Source: Modicisalibacter muralis
GTDB taxonomy: Bacteria > Pseudomonadota > Gammaproteobacteria > Pseudomonadales > Halomonadaceae
NCBI RefSeq assembly: GCF_900102945.1
Contig: NZ_FNGI01000012.1
Span: forward strand, 1-64,000
Direction of reading: 5' to 3'
Length of the DNA stretch: 64,000 nucleotides
The translations under genes and the position numbers were made by a program. The notes under the pieces were generated by a model. That model did no database searches. It was given only the letters and a program-made list of their open reading frames with translations, and was not told where the DNA came from. Below are positions 54,451 through 63,592 of this stretch, one piece after another; positions within the stretch are counted from its first letter, which is position 1; each line of letters starts with the position of its first letter.

Positions 54451-55223
54451 TCGCCGCACCGCATAGCCGCATCTATCGCGGCACGCTGCGCCATCGGCGT
54501 TTCCTGCCGCGCCGGCATGCCTTCACTTACCGGCTGTGGATGGCCTGGCTGGATCTCGACGAGCTGCCCGCGCTGTTCGATGGCGTGCCCGGCTTCAGTG
54601 CACGCCGGCCGGCGCTGGCGCGCTTTCGTCGCGAGGATTACCTGGCGCCGCATGAGCTGCCGCTCAAGACTGCCGTACGCGAACGCCTGCGCCACGAACT
54701 CGGCGATGCACTCGCCGCGCGCGCCGATGGGCCGGTTCGCATGCTGACGCAACTGCGCCTGTGCGGCCTGGCCTTCAACCCGCTCACGTTCTACTACGCC
54801 TATGACGCCAACGGGCGCCTGCAAGCGGTGCTCGGCGAGGTCAGCAACACGCCGTGGGGCGAACGCCAATGCTATGCCAGCAGCGTCGATACCCAGCGCC
54901 ACAGTCACAGTGCGGCTTTCGACAAGGCCATGCACGTCTCGCCCTTCAATCCCATGGACATGACCTATCGCTGGCGCTTCAACACGCCGGGCGAGCGCTT
55001 GTATCTGCATATGGAAAACTGGAAGGATGCACAGCGCCATTTCGACGCCACGCTGGTGCTTTCGCCGCGTCCGGCGACCCGGCGCGTCTTGCTCGCGACC
55101 CTGGCGCGCCAGCCCTGGATGAGCCTGAAGACCATCGCCGCCATACATTTCGAGGCACTGCGCCTGTGGCGCAAACGGGTACCGGTTTACGATCATACCC
55201 AGCGAGAGGAGACACCGTCGTGA
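54447..55223 (+). CDS. DUF1365 protein
   Basis: 258 aa; HRRFLPRRHAFTYRLWMAWLDLDEL, LCGLAFNPLTFYYAYD, EVSNTPWGERQCY and KAMHVSPFNPMDMTYRW define the family, whose biochemical function is not established. Start ATG overlaps the preceding stop (ATGA); end overlaps the next GTG (GTGA). Confidence 0.92.
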   Translation: MIAAPHSRIYRGTLRHRRFLPRRHAFTYRLWMAWLDLDELPALFDGVPGFSARRPALARFRREDYLAPHELPLKTAVRERLRHELGDALAARADGPVRMLTQLRLCGLAFNPLTFYYAYDANGRLQAVLGEVSNTPWGERQCYASSVDTQRHSHSAAFDKAMHVSPFNPMDMTYRWRFNTPGERLYLHMENWKDAQRHFDATLVLSPRPATRRVLLATLARQPWMSLKTIAAIHFEALRLWRKRVPVYDHTQREETPS

Positions 55224-56488
55224 CGACACTTCGCTCTGCCACCTCCCGCGAGCAGCCCACCCTTGACGATCGCCTGATCCGCCTGCTGAAGCCGCGCCTG
55301 CTCGCCCAGCTCGATCGCCTGCGCGGCGGCACCATCACACTGATCGAGGGCGATCGGCGCCACCGCCTGGGCCAGGGCGGCACGCTTCAGGCCACCGTCA
55401 CCCTGCATAGCGAGCGTGCCTGGCGACGGCTGGCGCTGGGCGGCACGGTAGGCGCCGCCGAGGCTTACATCGACGGCGACTGGGAAGCCGACGACCTGGT
55501 CGCGTTGACCCGGCTGTTCGCCGCCAACATGGAGCAGGTCAACGGCGAGGTCGAAAACGGCAGCGCGCGCTTCGCACGCTGGCTACTGACCGCGCTGTAT
55601 ACCCTGCAGCGCAACACCCGGCGCGGTTCGAAGCGTAATGTCGGCGCGCATTACGATATCGGCAACGAGCTGTTCGCCACCTTCCTCGATCGCGACCACT
55701 GGATGTATTCCAGCGCCGTGTTCCCGCGTGCCGACGCCAGTCTCGAGGAAGCCTCGACCTACAAGCTCGATCGCCTGCTCGACAAGCTCGATGTCGGCCC
55801 CGGCAACCACCTGCTGGAAATCGGCACCGGCTGGGGCGGCCTGGCGATCCACGCCGCGAAGACCCGTGGCTGCAGGGTCACCACCACCACCATTTCCAGC
55901 GAACAATATGCGCATACCGCCAAGCGCATCGAGGAAGAGGGACTCGGCGAGCGTATCACGCTGCTCAATCAGGATTATCGCGAGTTGACCGGGCAATATG
56001 ACCGGCTGGTCTCGGTGGAAATGGTCGAGGCCGTGGGCCATCAATACCTCGAGACGTATCTGGCGACGCTGGATCGCCTGCTGAGCGATGACGGCCTGGC
56101 CATCCTCCAGGCGATTACCATCCGCGATCAGCGCTTCGAGGCCGCCAAGCGCGAAATGGACTTCATCAAGCGCTACATCTTCCCCGGCGGTTTCCTACCC
56201 TCGCATAGCGCCATCCTGACCGGACTGGCCCGACGCACCTCGCTGAACATGCTGGATCTCGACGAGATCGGCCTGCATTACGCCCGTACCCTGCGCGAGT
56301 GGCGCTCACGCTTCGAAGCCAGTCTCGACCGCGTGCGCCGGCTGGGTTACGACGAGCGCTTCATCCGCATGTGGCGCTATTACCTGTGCTACTGCGAGGG
56401 AGGCTTTCTCGAACGCTCGATCGGCACCTGTCACCTGTTGCTCGCCAAGCCCGGTGCTCGGCGCGCACCGCTGACCGGCGCGGTGTAG
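55220..56488 (+). CDS. cfa: Cyclopropane-fatty-acid-phospholipid synthase-type methyltransferase
   Basis: 422 aa from a GTG with GAGAGGAG 8 nt upstream. SAM-binding motif LLEIGTGWGGLAIHAAKTRG, NVGAHYDIGNELFATFLDRDHWMYSSA, and the C-terminal YYLCYCEGGFLERSIGTCHLLLAKP are standard for the CFA synthase family. In this operon type related enzymes either cyclopropanate or methylate unsaturated acyl chains (for example for furan fatty acids), so the exact product is open. Confidence 0.9.
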   Translation: MTTLRSATSREQPTLDDRLIRLLKPRLLAQLDRLRGGTITLIEGDRRHRLGQGGTLQATVTLHSERAWRRLALGGTVGAAEAYIDGDWEADDLVALTRLFAANMEQVNGEVENGSARFARWLLTALYTLQRNTRRGSKRNVGAHYDIGNELFATFLDRDHWMYSSAVFPRADASLEEASTYKLDRLLDKLDVGPGNHLLEIGTGWGGLAIHAAKTRGCRVTTTTISSEQYAHTAKRIEEEGLGERITLLNQDYRELTGQYDRLVSVEMVEAVGHQYLETYLATLDRLLSDDGLAILQAITIRDQRFEAAKREMDFIKRYIFPGGFLPSHSAILTGLARRTSLNMLDLDEIGLHYARTLREWRSRFEASLDRVRRLGYDERFIRMWRYYLCYCEGGFLERSIGTCHLLLAKPGARRAPLTGAV

Positions 56489-56494
56489 GGGGCA

Positions 56495-57001
56495 ATGCAC
56501 CGCACACTGTTCAATCTGGCGGCGTTCCAGCTCGGCTGGTTCGCCTGCGTACTGGGCGGCTCGCTGATCGGTGGCTCGATGGTAGGGCTGATTATCGTCG
56601 CGCACCTGGCCGGGCTGGCCCGGCCCGGTGAGTGGCGCTGGCTGGCGGGCTTCGCGGCACTCGGCCTGATGGTCGATGGTGGCCTGGCCCTGGTCGGCGG
56701 CTTCACCTTCGTCGAACCGAGTCGATTGCCACTGCCGCTGTGGCTATGGGCGCTATGGCCATTGTTCGCCACGCTACTCAAGCACTCGCTGGATTGGCTC
56801 TGGTGCCATCGCTGGCTGGCCATGCTCGGCGGGGCGATCGGCGGGCCGCTGTCGTACTTGGGTGGCGCGCAGTTGGCGGGCGTCGAACTGGCGCCCTGGC
56901 TGCTGCCGATGGAAGCGCTGATCTGGGCGTTGCTTTGCCTGTGGCTCAGCCTGCGCCTGGGTGGTACTGGGGCTGCTGCTGGGCTGGCTCGGCATGATTG
57001 A
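56495..57001 (+). CDS. DUF2878 membrane protein
   Basis: 168 aa with about five transmembrane helices (FNLAAFQLGWFACVLGG, MVGLIIVAHLAGLA, LPLPLWLWALWPLFATLL). It matches the DUF2878 proteins that end light-type CFA operons. GGGGG precedes the ATG 6 bp behind the methyltransferase. Its last 56 bp overlap the convergent GGDEF/EAL gene, giving an atypical low-complexity end (GGTGAAAGLARHD). Confidence 0.85.
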   Translation: MHRTLFNLAAFQLGWFACVLGGSLIGGSMVGLIIVAHLAGLARPGEWRWLAGFAALGLMVDGGLALVGGFTFVEPSRLPLPLWLWALWPLFATLLKHSLDWLWCHRWLAMLGGAIGGPLSYLGGAQLAGVELAPWLLPMEALIWALLCLWLSLRLGGTGAAAGLARHD

Positions 57002-58808
57002 GATAACGCGCTTCGATATCGCGCGCCGGAGCAGGGCGCGCGAACAGATAGCCTTGCGCCAGCGGGCAGCCATGCTGGCGCAGAAAATCGCGCTGCGCCG
57101 GCGTCTCCACGCCCTCGGCGATGACCTCGAGATTGAGACCATGGGCCATCGCCAGCACCGCCGCGACGATCGCCGCATCGGCCCGGTCATCGGGCAGCGC
57201 ACGGATAAAGGCCCGATCGAGCTTGAGCTTGTCCACCGGCAGGCGCTTGAGATAGGCCAACGACGAGTAGCCGGTACCGAAATCATCGATGGCGATCTGA
57301 TGGCCCTGGCGGCGCAGTGCTTCGAGGCGCGGAGAAATATCCCCCGCGCGCTCATCGAGCAGCACCGACTCGGTCAACTCCAGTCCCACTTGCTGGGCGG
57401 GTATCCGGTGCTGCGCCAGCGCTGCGGCGAGGCACGATTCGAGGTCGCCCTGGATCAATTGCAGCGCGGAGATGTTCACCCATACCGGCACGCTCGGCAT
57501 GCCGTTGGCGCGCCAGCTCGCCAGTTGGGAGACCGCCTGTTCGATCACCCAACCGCCGAGCGCGACCATCATGCCATGGCGCTCGGCGAGTGGGATGAAG
57601 TCGTTGGGCGCTATCGGGCCAAGCTCCGGATGCCGCCAACGCAGCAACGCCTCCATGCCGACCAGCGCATTGTCGGCCAGACGGTGCTGGGTCTGGTAAT
57701 GCAATTCCAGTTGCCCACCCTGGGCCAGCGCGCGGCGCAGTTCGTTGACCAGCGCCAGTTGACGGTCGCCGTCGACTTCCAGCGAGGGCCGAAAGCGCCG
57801 ATCGTGGTTGCGACCATGACGCTTGGCGCTGTACAGCGCCGATTCCAGGCGCTGGAGCAGCACGCCGGGGTCCTTACCGTCCTCCGGCGCGCGGCAACTG
57901 CCGATGGTCAGCCCCAGGCGCAGCGAGCTGCCGTTGAGTTCGAACGGCTCGCACATATGCTCGCGCAGGCCCGAGACCCAGCGCTGGTGATCGTCGAAGG
58001 TGGTGGTGCGAATGACCATGAACTCGTCGCCGCCCAGGCGCCCGACCACGCCACCGGCGACGAACGCCGCCAGGCGCTGGCCGAAGCGCGCCAACAAGCG
58101 GTCGCCGCTGTCGACGCCCAGCGCATCGTTGACCGACTTGAAGCCGTCGATATCGATCAGCGCCAGATCCAGGCCCTCGCCAGCGCGCAGGTGATGCAGC
58201 CGCGAGACCAGCAGATCGTGCAGGCGGCGCCGGTTGGGCAGCCCGGTCAGCGGGTCCTCGAAGCCGATGCGACGCAGATCCTGCTCGCGGGCCTTATGCC
58301 GAGAGATATCGGTGAACAGGCCGATGTAGTGGCTGACGCGCCCCTTGCGATCGGTGCAGGCCCGGACGCGCAACCACTCGGGATACTGATCGCCATGCTT
58401 GCGCTGATTCCATATTTCGCCTTCCCAGCGACCCGTGGCGTTAAGCGTCTGCCAGTAGCGTTCGTAGAAGGCGCTATCGTGACGCCCGGTGGAAAATGTC
58501 GAGGGATCGAGGCCAAACACTTCTTCGTGGGTATAGCCGGTGATTTGCGTGAAAGCGGGGTTGACGCTGACGATGCGATTGCGACTATCGGCAATCATCA
58601 CGCCATCCTCGGAGAGCTTGAGGGCCTCTTCACTGAGCTGGCGGCGACGATGTTCGCGGCGAATCTGGCGCCAGCCATCGAACAGCGCGATCGTCACCAT
58701 GCCCAGCGCGGCCAGGCGCAGCGACACGAATGGCAGCCAGCTCATCGCCGCCAAGGCGGCCAGGCCCATCCAGGTCAACGGGCGATTAAGCGAGAAGGAA
58801 GGCCACAT
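56946..58808 (-). CDS. PAS-GGDEF-EAL cyclic di-GMP signalling protein
   Basis: 620 aa. N-terminal hydrophobic segments (1-45), PAS domain (about 60-175, DGVMIADSRNRIVSVNPAF), GGDEF domain with intact GRLGGDEFMVI but no RxxD inhibitory site at the usual place, and EAL domain with GMEALLRWRH, IDDFGTGYSSLAYLKRL and NLEVIAEGVET. All key phosphodiesterase residues I can see are present, so it is likely a phosphodiesterase with a regulatory or active cyclase domain. Its 3' end overlaps DUF2878. Confidence 0.92.
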   Translation of the reverse strand: MWPSFSLNRPLTWMGLAALAAMSWLPFVSLRLAALGMVTIALFDGWRQIRREHRRRQLSEEALKLSEDGVMIADSRNRIVSVNPAFTQITGYTHEEVFGLDPSTFSTGRHDSAFYERYWQTLNATGRWEGEIWNQRKHGDQYPEWLRVRACTDRKGRVSHYIGLFTDISRHKAREQDLRRIGFEDPLTGLPNRRRLHDLLVSRLHHLRAGEGLDLALIDIDGFKSVNDALGVDSGDRLLARFGQRLAAFVAGGVVGRLGGDEFMVIRTTTFDDHQRWVSGLREHMCEPFELNGSSLRLGLTIGSCRAPEDGKDPGVLLQRLESALYSAKRHGRNHDRRFRPSLEVDGDRQLALVNELRRALAQGGQLELHYQTQHRLADNALVGMEALLRWRHPELGPIAPNDFIPLAERHGMMVALGGWVIEQAVSQLASWRANGMPSVPVWVNISALQLIQGDLESCLAAALAQHRIPAQQVGLELTESVLLDERAGDISPRLEALRRQGHQIAIDDFGTGYSSLAYLKRLPVDKLKLDRAFIRALPDDRADAAIVAAVLAMAHGLNLEVIAEGVETPAQRDFLRQHGCPLAQGYLFARPAPARDIEARYLNHAEPAQQQPQYHPGAG

Positions 58809-59002
58809 GATGTCTCATCATTTGTAATTATGACTGCCGCGACGAACACAGGGCATCATGCCCCGACGGGAAAGCCCGGCGCAAGTCGAAGCGGCACAAT
58901 CGCCGGCGTTGCATTGCACGCATCAACCGTCCACGCTTGACGCGACGTGCATTCACCACGTGCTGCCAGTAGACTAGGCGCGTCTGCGCAGGCGCATGAC
59001 AC

Positions 59003-59008
59003 TATAAT
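59003..59008 (+). promoter_or_regulatory. -10 element of fabA
   Basis: A perfect TATAAT 22 bp before the fabA start, with no good -35 (GCGTCT at 17 bp). The mRNA leader would be only about 15 nt. A regulator such as FabR or FadR may act here, but I see no clear operator. Confidence 0.5.
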
Positions 59009-59029
59009 TCCGACTCTTGGAACGACCCA

Positions 59030-59545
59030 GTGACCAAGCAACATTCCTTTAGTTACGAAGAGCTGCTGGCATGCAGCCAAGGTGAACTGTTCGGCCCTGG
59101 CAACGCCCAGTTGCCGGCACCCAATATGCTGATGCTCGACCGCGTCACTCGCATCGGCGAGGAAGGCGGCAAGTACGGCAAGGGTGAACTGATTGCCGAA
59201 CTGGATATCCACCCCGACCTGTGGTTCTTCGACTGCCACTTTCCCGGCGACCCGGTCATGCCAGGCTGCCTGGGGCTGGACGCCATGTGGCAACTGGTAG
59301 GCTTTCATCTGGGCTGGCTCGGCCATCCGGGGCGCGGACGCGCACTAGGTTGCGGCGAGGTCAAGTTCTCCGGCCAGATACTGCCCAATGCCGGCAAGGT
59401 CACCTACCATATTCATATGAAGCGGGTGATCACTCGACGACTGATCCTGGGCATCGCCGACGGTACGTTGTCGGTCGATGGCCGCGAGATCTACCAGGCC
59501 AATGACCTGCGTGTCGGCCTGTTCACTTCTACCGCGAATTTCTGA
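59030..59545 (+). CDS. fabA: 3-hydroxydecanoyl-ACP dehydratase/isomerase FabA
   Basis: Makes cis-3-decenoyl-ACP, the branch point to unsaturated fatty acids. 171 aa with the catalytic histidine in [23 protein letters not shown] and the partner aspartate in the same stretch. Starts with a GTG (MTKQHSF). Followed by fabB after 13 bp. Confidence 0.97.
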   Translation: MTKQHSFSYEELLACSQGELFGPGNAQLPAPNMLMLDRVTRIGEEGGKYGKGELIAELDIHPDLWFFDCHFPGDPVMPGCLGLDAMWQLVGFHLGWLGHPGRGRALGCGEVKFSGQILPNAGKVTYHIHMKRVITRRLILGIADGTLSVDGREIYQANDLRVGLFTSTANF

Positions 59546-59558
59546 TCAGGAGGCTTCC

Positions 59559-60773
59559 ATGCGACGAGTGGTAGTCACCGGCCTGGGCATCGTGTCCTGC
59601 CTGGGCAATGACCAGCATCAAGTCTTGGACGCACTCAAGACCGGGCGCTCGGGCATCCGCTTCAAGGAAGACTATGCCGAGCGTGGCTTCCGCAGCCAGG
59701 TTGCCGGCGTGGTCGATATCGACCTCGATGGGCTGATCGACCGCAAGCTACGCCGCTTCATGGGCGATGCGGCGGCCTATGCCTATGTCAGCATGGCTCA
59801 GGCGATCGAGGATGCCGGCCTTGCCCCCGAACAGGTCTCCAACGAACGCACCGGGTTGATCGCCGGTTCCGGCGGTGCCTCCAGCGCCAACCAGGTCGAG
59901 GCCGCCGACGTGCTGCGCGAGAAAGGGCTGCGCCGCGTGGGCCCCTACCGCGTCACCCGCACCATGGGCAGCACGGTCTCCGCCTGCCTGGCCACGCCGT
60001 TCAAGATCAAGGGCATCAACTATTCGATCTCCTCGGCCTGCGCCACCTCCGCGCACTGTATCGGCAGCGCCATGGAGCAGATTCAGCTCGGTAAGCAGGA
60101 CGTGGTGTTCGCCGGTGGCGGTGAAGAGGAGCACTGGACGCTGTCGTGCCTGTTCGATGCCATGGGTGCGCTATCCACCGGCTACAACGACACGCCCGAC
60201 AAGGCCTCGCGAGCGTACGACAAGGCCCGAGACGGCTTCGTCATCGCCGGCGGTGGCGGTATGCTGGTGCTCGAAGAACTCGAACACGCCAAGGCGCGCG
60301 GCGCGAAGATTTATGCCGAACTCGTCGGCTACGGCGCGACCTCCGATGGCTACGACATGGTTGCGCCTTCCGGCGAAGGCGCAGCGCGCTGCATGCGTCA
60401 GGCGCTGGCCACGGTCGACGGCGATATCGATTACATCAATACCCACGGCACCTCCACGCCAGTCGGCGACGTCGCCGAGCTCAGGGCGGTGCGCGAGGTG
60501 TTCGGCGACAGCACGCCGGCGATGAGTTCGACCAAGTCGCTGACCGGTCACTCGCTGGGCGCGACCGGGGTGCAGGAAGCCATCTACTCGTTGCTGATGC
60601 TGGAGCATGGCTTTATCGCCGCCTCGGCCAATGTCGATGCACTCGACGATCAGGCCGAGGGCTTCGATATCGTCACCCAGCGCCGCGACGCTGCAATCGA
60701 GCTTGTGCTCTCCAACAGCTTCGGCTTCGGCGGCACCAACGCCTGCCTGGTGCTGCAACGCTGGCACGACTGA
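59559..60773 (+). CDS. fabB: 3-oxoacyl-ACP synthase I FabB
   Basis: Elongates unsaturated acyl-ACPs. 404 aa with the Cys-His-His triad ([37 protein letters not shown]) and a conserved lysine in [15 protein letters not shown] precedes the ATG. fabAB as an operon is typical of Pseudomonas and Halomonas. Confidence 0.97.
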   Translation: MRRVVVTGLGIVSCLGNDQHQVLDALKTGRSGIRFKEDYAERGFRSQVAGVVDIDLDGLIDRKLRRFMGDAAAYAYVSMAQAIEDAGLAPEQVSNERTGLIAGSGGASSANQVEAADVLREKGLRRVGPYRVTRTMGSTVSACLATPFKIKGINYSISSACATSAHCIGSAMEQIQLGKQDVVFAGGGEEEHWTLSCLFDAMGALSTGYNDTPDKASRAYDKARDGFVIAGGGGMLVLEELEHAKARGAKIYAELVGYGATSDGYDMVAPSGEGAARCMRQALATVDGDIDYINTHGTSTPVGDVAELRAVREVFGDSTPAMSSTKSLTGHSLGATGVQEAIYSLLMLEHGFIAASANVDALDDQAEGFDIVTQRRDAAIELVLSNSFGFGGTNACLVLQRWHD

Positions 60774-60806
60774 TGCCGCCGAGCGGTTAATGCCATGCTA
60801 ATGCTT

Positions 60807-60845
60807 AAGGGCGCTCAGACGATCTCGGGCGCCCTTTTGTTTCGA
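60807..60845 (+). terminator. Terminator of fabA-fabB
   Basis: AAGGGCGC/GCGCCCTT with a 14-nt loop followed by TTGTTTCG; 34 bp behind the fabB stop. Confidence 0.75.
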
Positions 60846-60871
60846 CCCCAGAAGGGATCACAAAAGTAGCT

Positions 60872-61630
60872 CTAGGCGGGAAGATTGTTCGCCGGGGCAC
60901 CTGCCCGCGCCGGCCGCGGCACCTCGCAGATCGTCTCGAGCTGCGTCTCGATCCAGTTCTCGACCTCGACCAGCACCTCTTCCGGAGTGCGCCCCTGGGT
61001 GGCGATCGGCTCGCCGACGACCACCGACAGTCGCCCGGGATTCTTGATCCAGTGCCGACCCGGCCAGCGTTCACCGGCATTGTGCGCCACCGGCAACACC
61101 GGCACACCGGCGCGGCAGGCGATCACCGCGCCACTCTTGTTATAGCGGCGCCGCTGGCCCAGCTCGACCCGCGTGCCCTCGGGGAAGATCAATACCGAAA
61201 GCCCTTCCTTGAGGCGCTGGGGACCCTGAGTCAGCACCTGCTTCATGGCCCGCGAGGGTCGCGAACGATCCAGCGCGATGGGGTGCAGCAGGCGCAGCGC
61301 CCAACCGAACAGCGGCAGACGCAGCAGTTCCTGCTTGAGCACCGTGCACACCGGCGGCTTGAGCACCTGCAGGAACAGCGTCTCCCATTCGCACTGGTGA
61401 TTGGCCAGAATCACCACCGGCCCTTCGGGTACATGCTCGCGGCCACGCACCTCGTAGCGCACGCCACAGGTCAGCGAAAACCAGACGACAATGAAATGGT
61501 TGTAGAGATTGAGCAACCGATAGCGCCCCCGCAACGGCAGCAACGGCGTCACCGGCAGACACAACAGGCCGAACACCAGAATGCCGAAGAAGTAGCCGAA
61601 ATAGAAGATCGCACTGCGCAGTGCCTTCAT
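60872..61630 (-). CDS. PlsC-type 1-acylglycerol-3-phosphate acyltransferase
   Basis: 252 aa; membrane helix at the N-terminus (IFYFGYFFGILVFGLLCLPV), acyltransferase motif I as NHQCEWET (His-x4-Glu instead of His-x4-Asp, a known variant), FPEGTR motif III. It probably acylates lysophosphatidic acid, though specificity cannot be read. The ATG at 61630 lies in GAGGAGGAGGC and overlaps the stop of the upstream gene by 4 bp. Confidence 0.9.
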   Translation of the reverse strand: MKALRSAIFYFGYFFGILVFGLLCLPVTPLLPLRGRYRLLNLYNHFIVVWFSLTCGVRYEVRGREHVPEGPVVILANHQCEWETLFLQVLKPPVCTVLKQELLRLPLFGWALRLLHPIALDRSRPSRAMKQVLTQGPQRLKEGLSVLIFPEGTRVELGQRRRYNKSGAVIACRAGVPVLPVAHNAGERWPGRHWIKNPGRLSVVVGEPIATQGRTPEEVLVEVENWIETQLETICEVPRPARAGAPANNLPA

Positions 61631-62499
61631 GCCTCCTCCTCGACCTGGTAGGCCTGGCACCAGGTATCCAGCATGCGTCCTAGTTCGAGCCGCCAGGGTT
61701 TCTGATGCACGCCGAATGCCTCCAGCACGCGCCGGCAGTTGAGTACCCGGCGCAGCGGTTGGTCATGGTGGTGATTGAGCGCCTTGAGATCGCCCAGTTC
61801 GGCCCGCTTGCCGAGCCCTTCGAGGCGTGTGGCCAATTGGGTGCGCACCACCGAGGCGAAGGTATAGGGGCTGACCGGCTCGGTACCGGCCAAGTGGTAG
61901 GCGCCCCAGGCGTTGGCGCCGCAGCCTTGCTGTTGAAGCATGCCGATCAGCGCCAGCGCCGCGGCATCCGCCGAGGTCGGGCAGAAGATGATGTCCTCGG
62001 CGGCGCGCACCTCCTGCCCGCTCTGGAGCGATTCGAGCAACTCGGTCAGCCAGGCGTCGGCGCCGGCCAGCGCGAACAGCGGCCCCAAACGCACGATCAG
62101 GTGGCGCGGGTACCGCTCACGAATGAGGTTGCCGGTAACGATCAACCGGCGCAGGCTCTCGTCACGCGGCGCGGGGACCACGTGCTCGTCGATAGGCGTC
62201 TCGGCGCCGTCCTCGTAGAGCTGGTCGGAAACGCACCAGATCAGCGGCACCTCCGAATGTTGGCAGTGTTCCAGACACGCCTCGACCGCCTCGGCATGCG
62301 CGGTGACCGCGGCCGGGTCGGCGCTGATCGGCTGCGCCAAGGGTGGGATCACCAGGGCATCGGGCGCCACATCCTCGAGCTGGCCGGACGCCAGCGATAA
62401 CCCCTCTACGATGACCAACTCGGTGTCACCGCGCAGGTTGGCTTCACGGGCCAACGCCAGACTAAGACAATGTCCGGCATCCATAATCAACAACTTCAC
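61627..62499 (-). CDS. RmlD-like sugar-nucleotide-binding / NAD-dependent epimerase protein
   Basis: 290 aa from the GTG at 62499. An atypical Rossmann protein: KLLIMDAGHCLSLALAREA at the N-terminus without a clean GxxGxxG, then IWCVSDQLYEDG and GNLIRERYPRHLIVRLGPLF, which correspond to the RmlD substrate-binding region. The usual Tyr-x3-Lys is not obvious, so catalysis is doubtful. Coupled to the acyltransferase (ATGA). Confidence 0.7.
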   Translation of the reverse strand: MKLLIMDAGHCLSLALAREANLRGDTELVIVEGLSLASGQLEDVAPDALVIPPLAQPISADPAAVTAHAEAVEACLEHCQHSEVPLIWCVSDQLYEDGAETPIDEHVVPAPRDESLRRLIVTGNLIRERYPRHLIVRLGPLFALAGADAWLTELLESLQSGQEVRAAEDIIFCPTSADAAALALIGMLQQQGCGANAWGAYHLAGTEPVSPYTFASVVRTQLATRLEGLGKRAELGDLKALNHHHDQPLRRVLNCRRVLEAFGVHQKPWRLELGRMLDTWCQAYQVEEEA

Positions 62500-62688
62500 G
62501 GCGTTTGCATCCCTCGAATTCGTCTTTGAGCGTGTCGGCGGCAATGCCACGACACCCAAAGGGGTTCATACTTAAGCATTTCGGCTTGCCGCTGTCATCT
62601 CGGCGGTGATCACCCCGGCAGCATTTTCATTGCGGCAAGGTTGCGGCACCATGCACGACTGGCAACTCGTCAATCACCGGGACATCTC

Positions 62689-63549
62689 ATGACCGATACC
62701 ATCCGCCGTGTATGGACCGGCCGCGCCCAACTCGGCGAAGGTCCGCTGTGGTCCGCCGACCATCAGGCACTGCTGTTCGTCGATATCCTGGGCAGCCGTC
62801 TGCTGGCCCACTTCCCCGCCAACGGCGAGACGCTCGAGTGGCCACTGGACGAAGCCTGCTGCTGGCTGGCCCCGCACGCCGACGGAGGCTTCGTCGCCGG
62901 GCTGCGCTCGCGGCTGGTGCGGCTGCAATTCGATGATAATGGCCCGCGCATTACCGCCACCCTCGCCGAGCCGGTCGCCGATGCCGTGGACCATCGCCTC
63001 AACGATGGCAAGGCCGACACCCACGGTCGGCTGTGGTTCGGCACCATGCAAGATGCCGAAAGCGAGGCAACAGGCATCTTCTATCGCTTCGACGAGCGTG
63101 GCCTGGTCGCCATGGATCGCCACTACACGGTAACCAATGGCCCGGCGATCGATGCCACCGGCAGCACGCTCTACCACACCGATAGCCCGGCGCGTACGAT
63201 CTATGCCTTCGATCTATCGCCTGGCGGCGAGTTGAGCAACAAGCGCGAGCATGTGCATTTCGGCGAACGCGACGGCTGCCCCGATGGCATGACCGTCGAT
63301 GCCGAGGGCGGGCTATGGGTCGCCCACTGGGACGGTGGGCGGGTCAGCCGCTTTTTGCCCGACGGCAGCCTGGATCGCGAGATTCGCCTGCCGGTGTCGC
63401 GCATCACCTGCTGCACCTTCGGCGATGACGATCTATCCACGCTGTATATTACCACCGCCGCGGTGGGCCGCGACGACGAAGAACAGGCCGGCGGGCTGTT
63501 TGCCGTGAGGCCCGGCGTGAAGGGCCTGCCGGCCTGCCGCTACCGCTAG
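62689..63549 (+). CDS. SMP-30/gluconolactonase family protein
   Basis: 286 aa six-bladed propeller: GEGPLWSADHQALLFVDI with the metal-ligand glutamate, RLNDGKADTHGRLWFGTMQD with the asparagine, and DGCPDGMTVDAEGGLWVAHWDGG with the catalytic aspartate. Likely hydrolyses a sugar lactone. The ATG at 62689 has GGGACA upstream. Confidence 0.9.
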   Translation: MTDTIRRVWTGRAQLGEGPLWSADHQALLFVDILGSRLLAHFPANGETLEWPLDEACCWLAPHADGGFVAGLRSRLVRLQFDDNGPRITATLAEPVADAVDHRLNDGKADTHGRLWFGTMQDAESEATGIFYRFDERGLVAMDRHYTVTNGPAIDATGSTLYHTDSPARTIYAFDLSPGGELSNKREHVHFGERDGCPDGMTVDAEGGLWVAHWDGGRVSRFLPDGSLDREIRLPVSRITCCTFGDDDLSTLYITTAAVGRDDEEQAGGLFAVRPGVKGLPACRYR

Positions 63550-63592
63550 CCGAGCCTGTCCCGATCCAGGGACGACTGCCCAGCGCGACCGG

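Noticed and set aside
56961..58940. 659-aa open frame on the plus strand
   Set aside because: Antisense of the GGDEF/EAL gene, whose domain motifs are intact.
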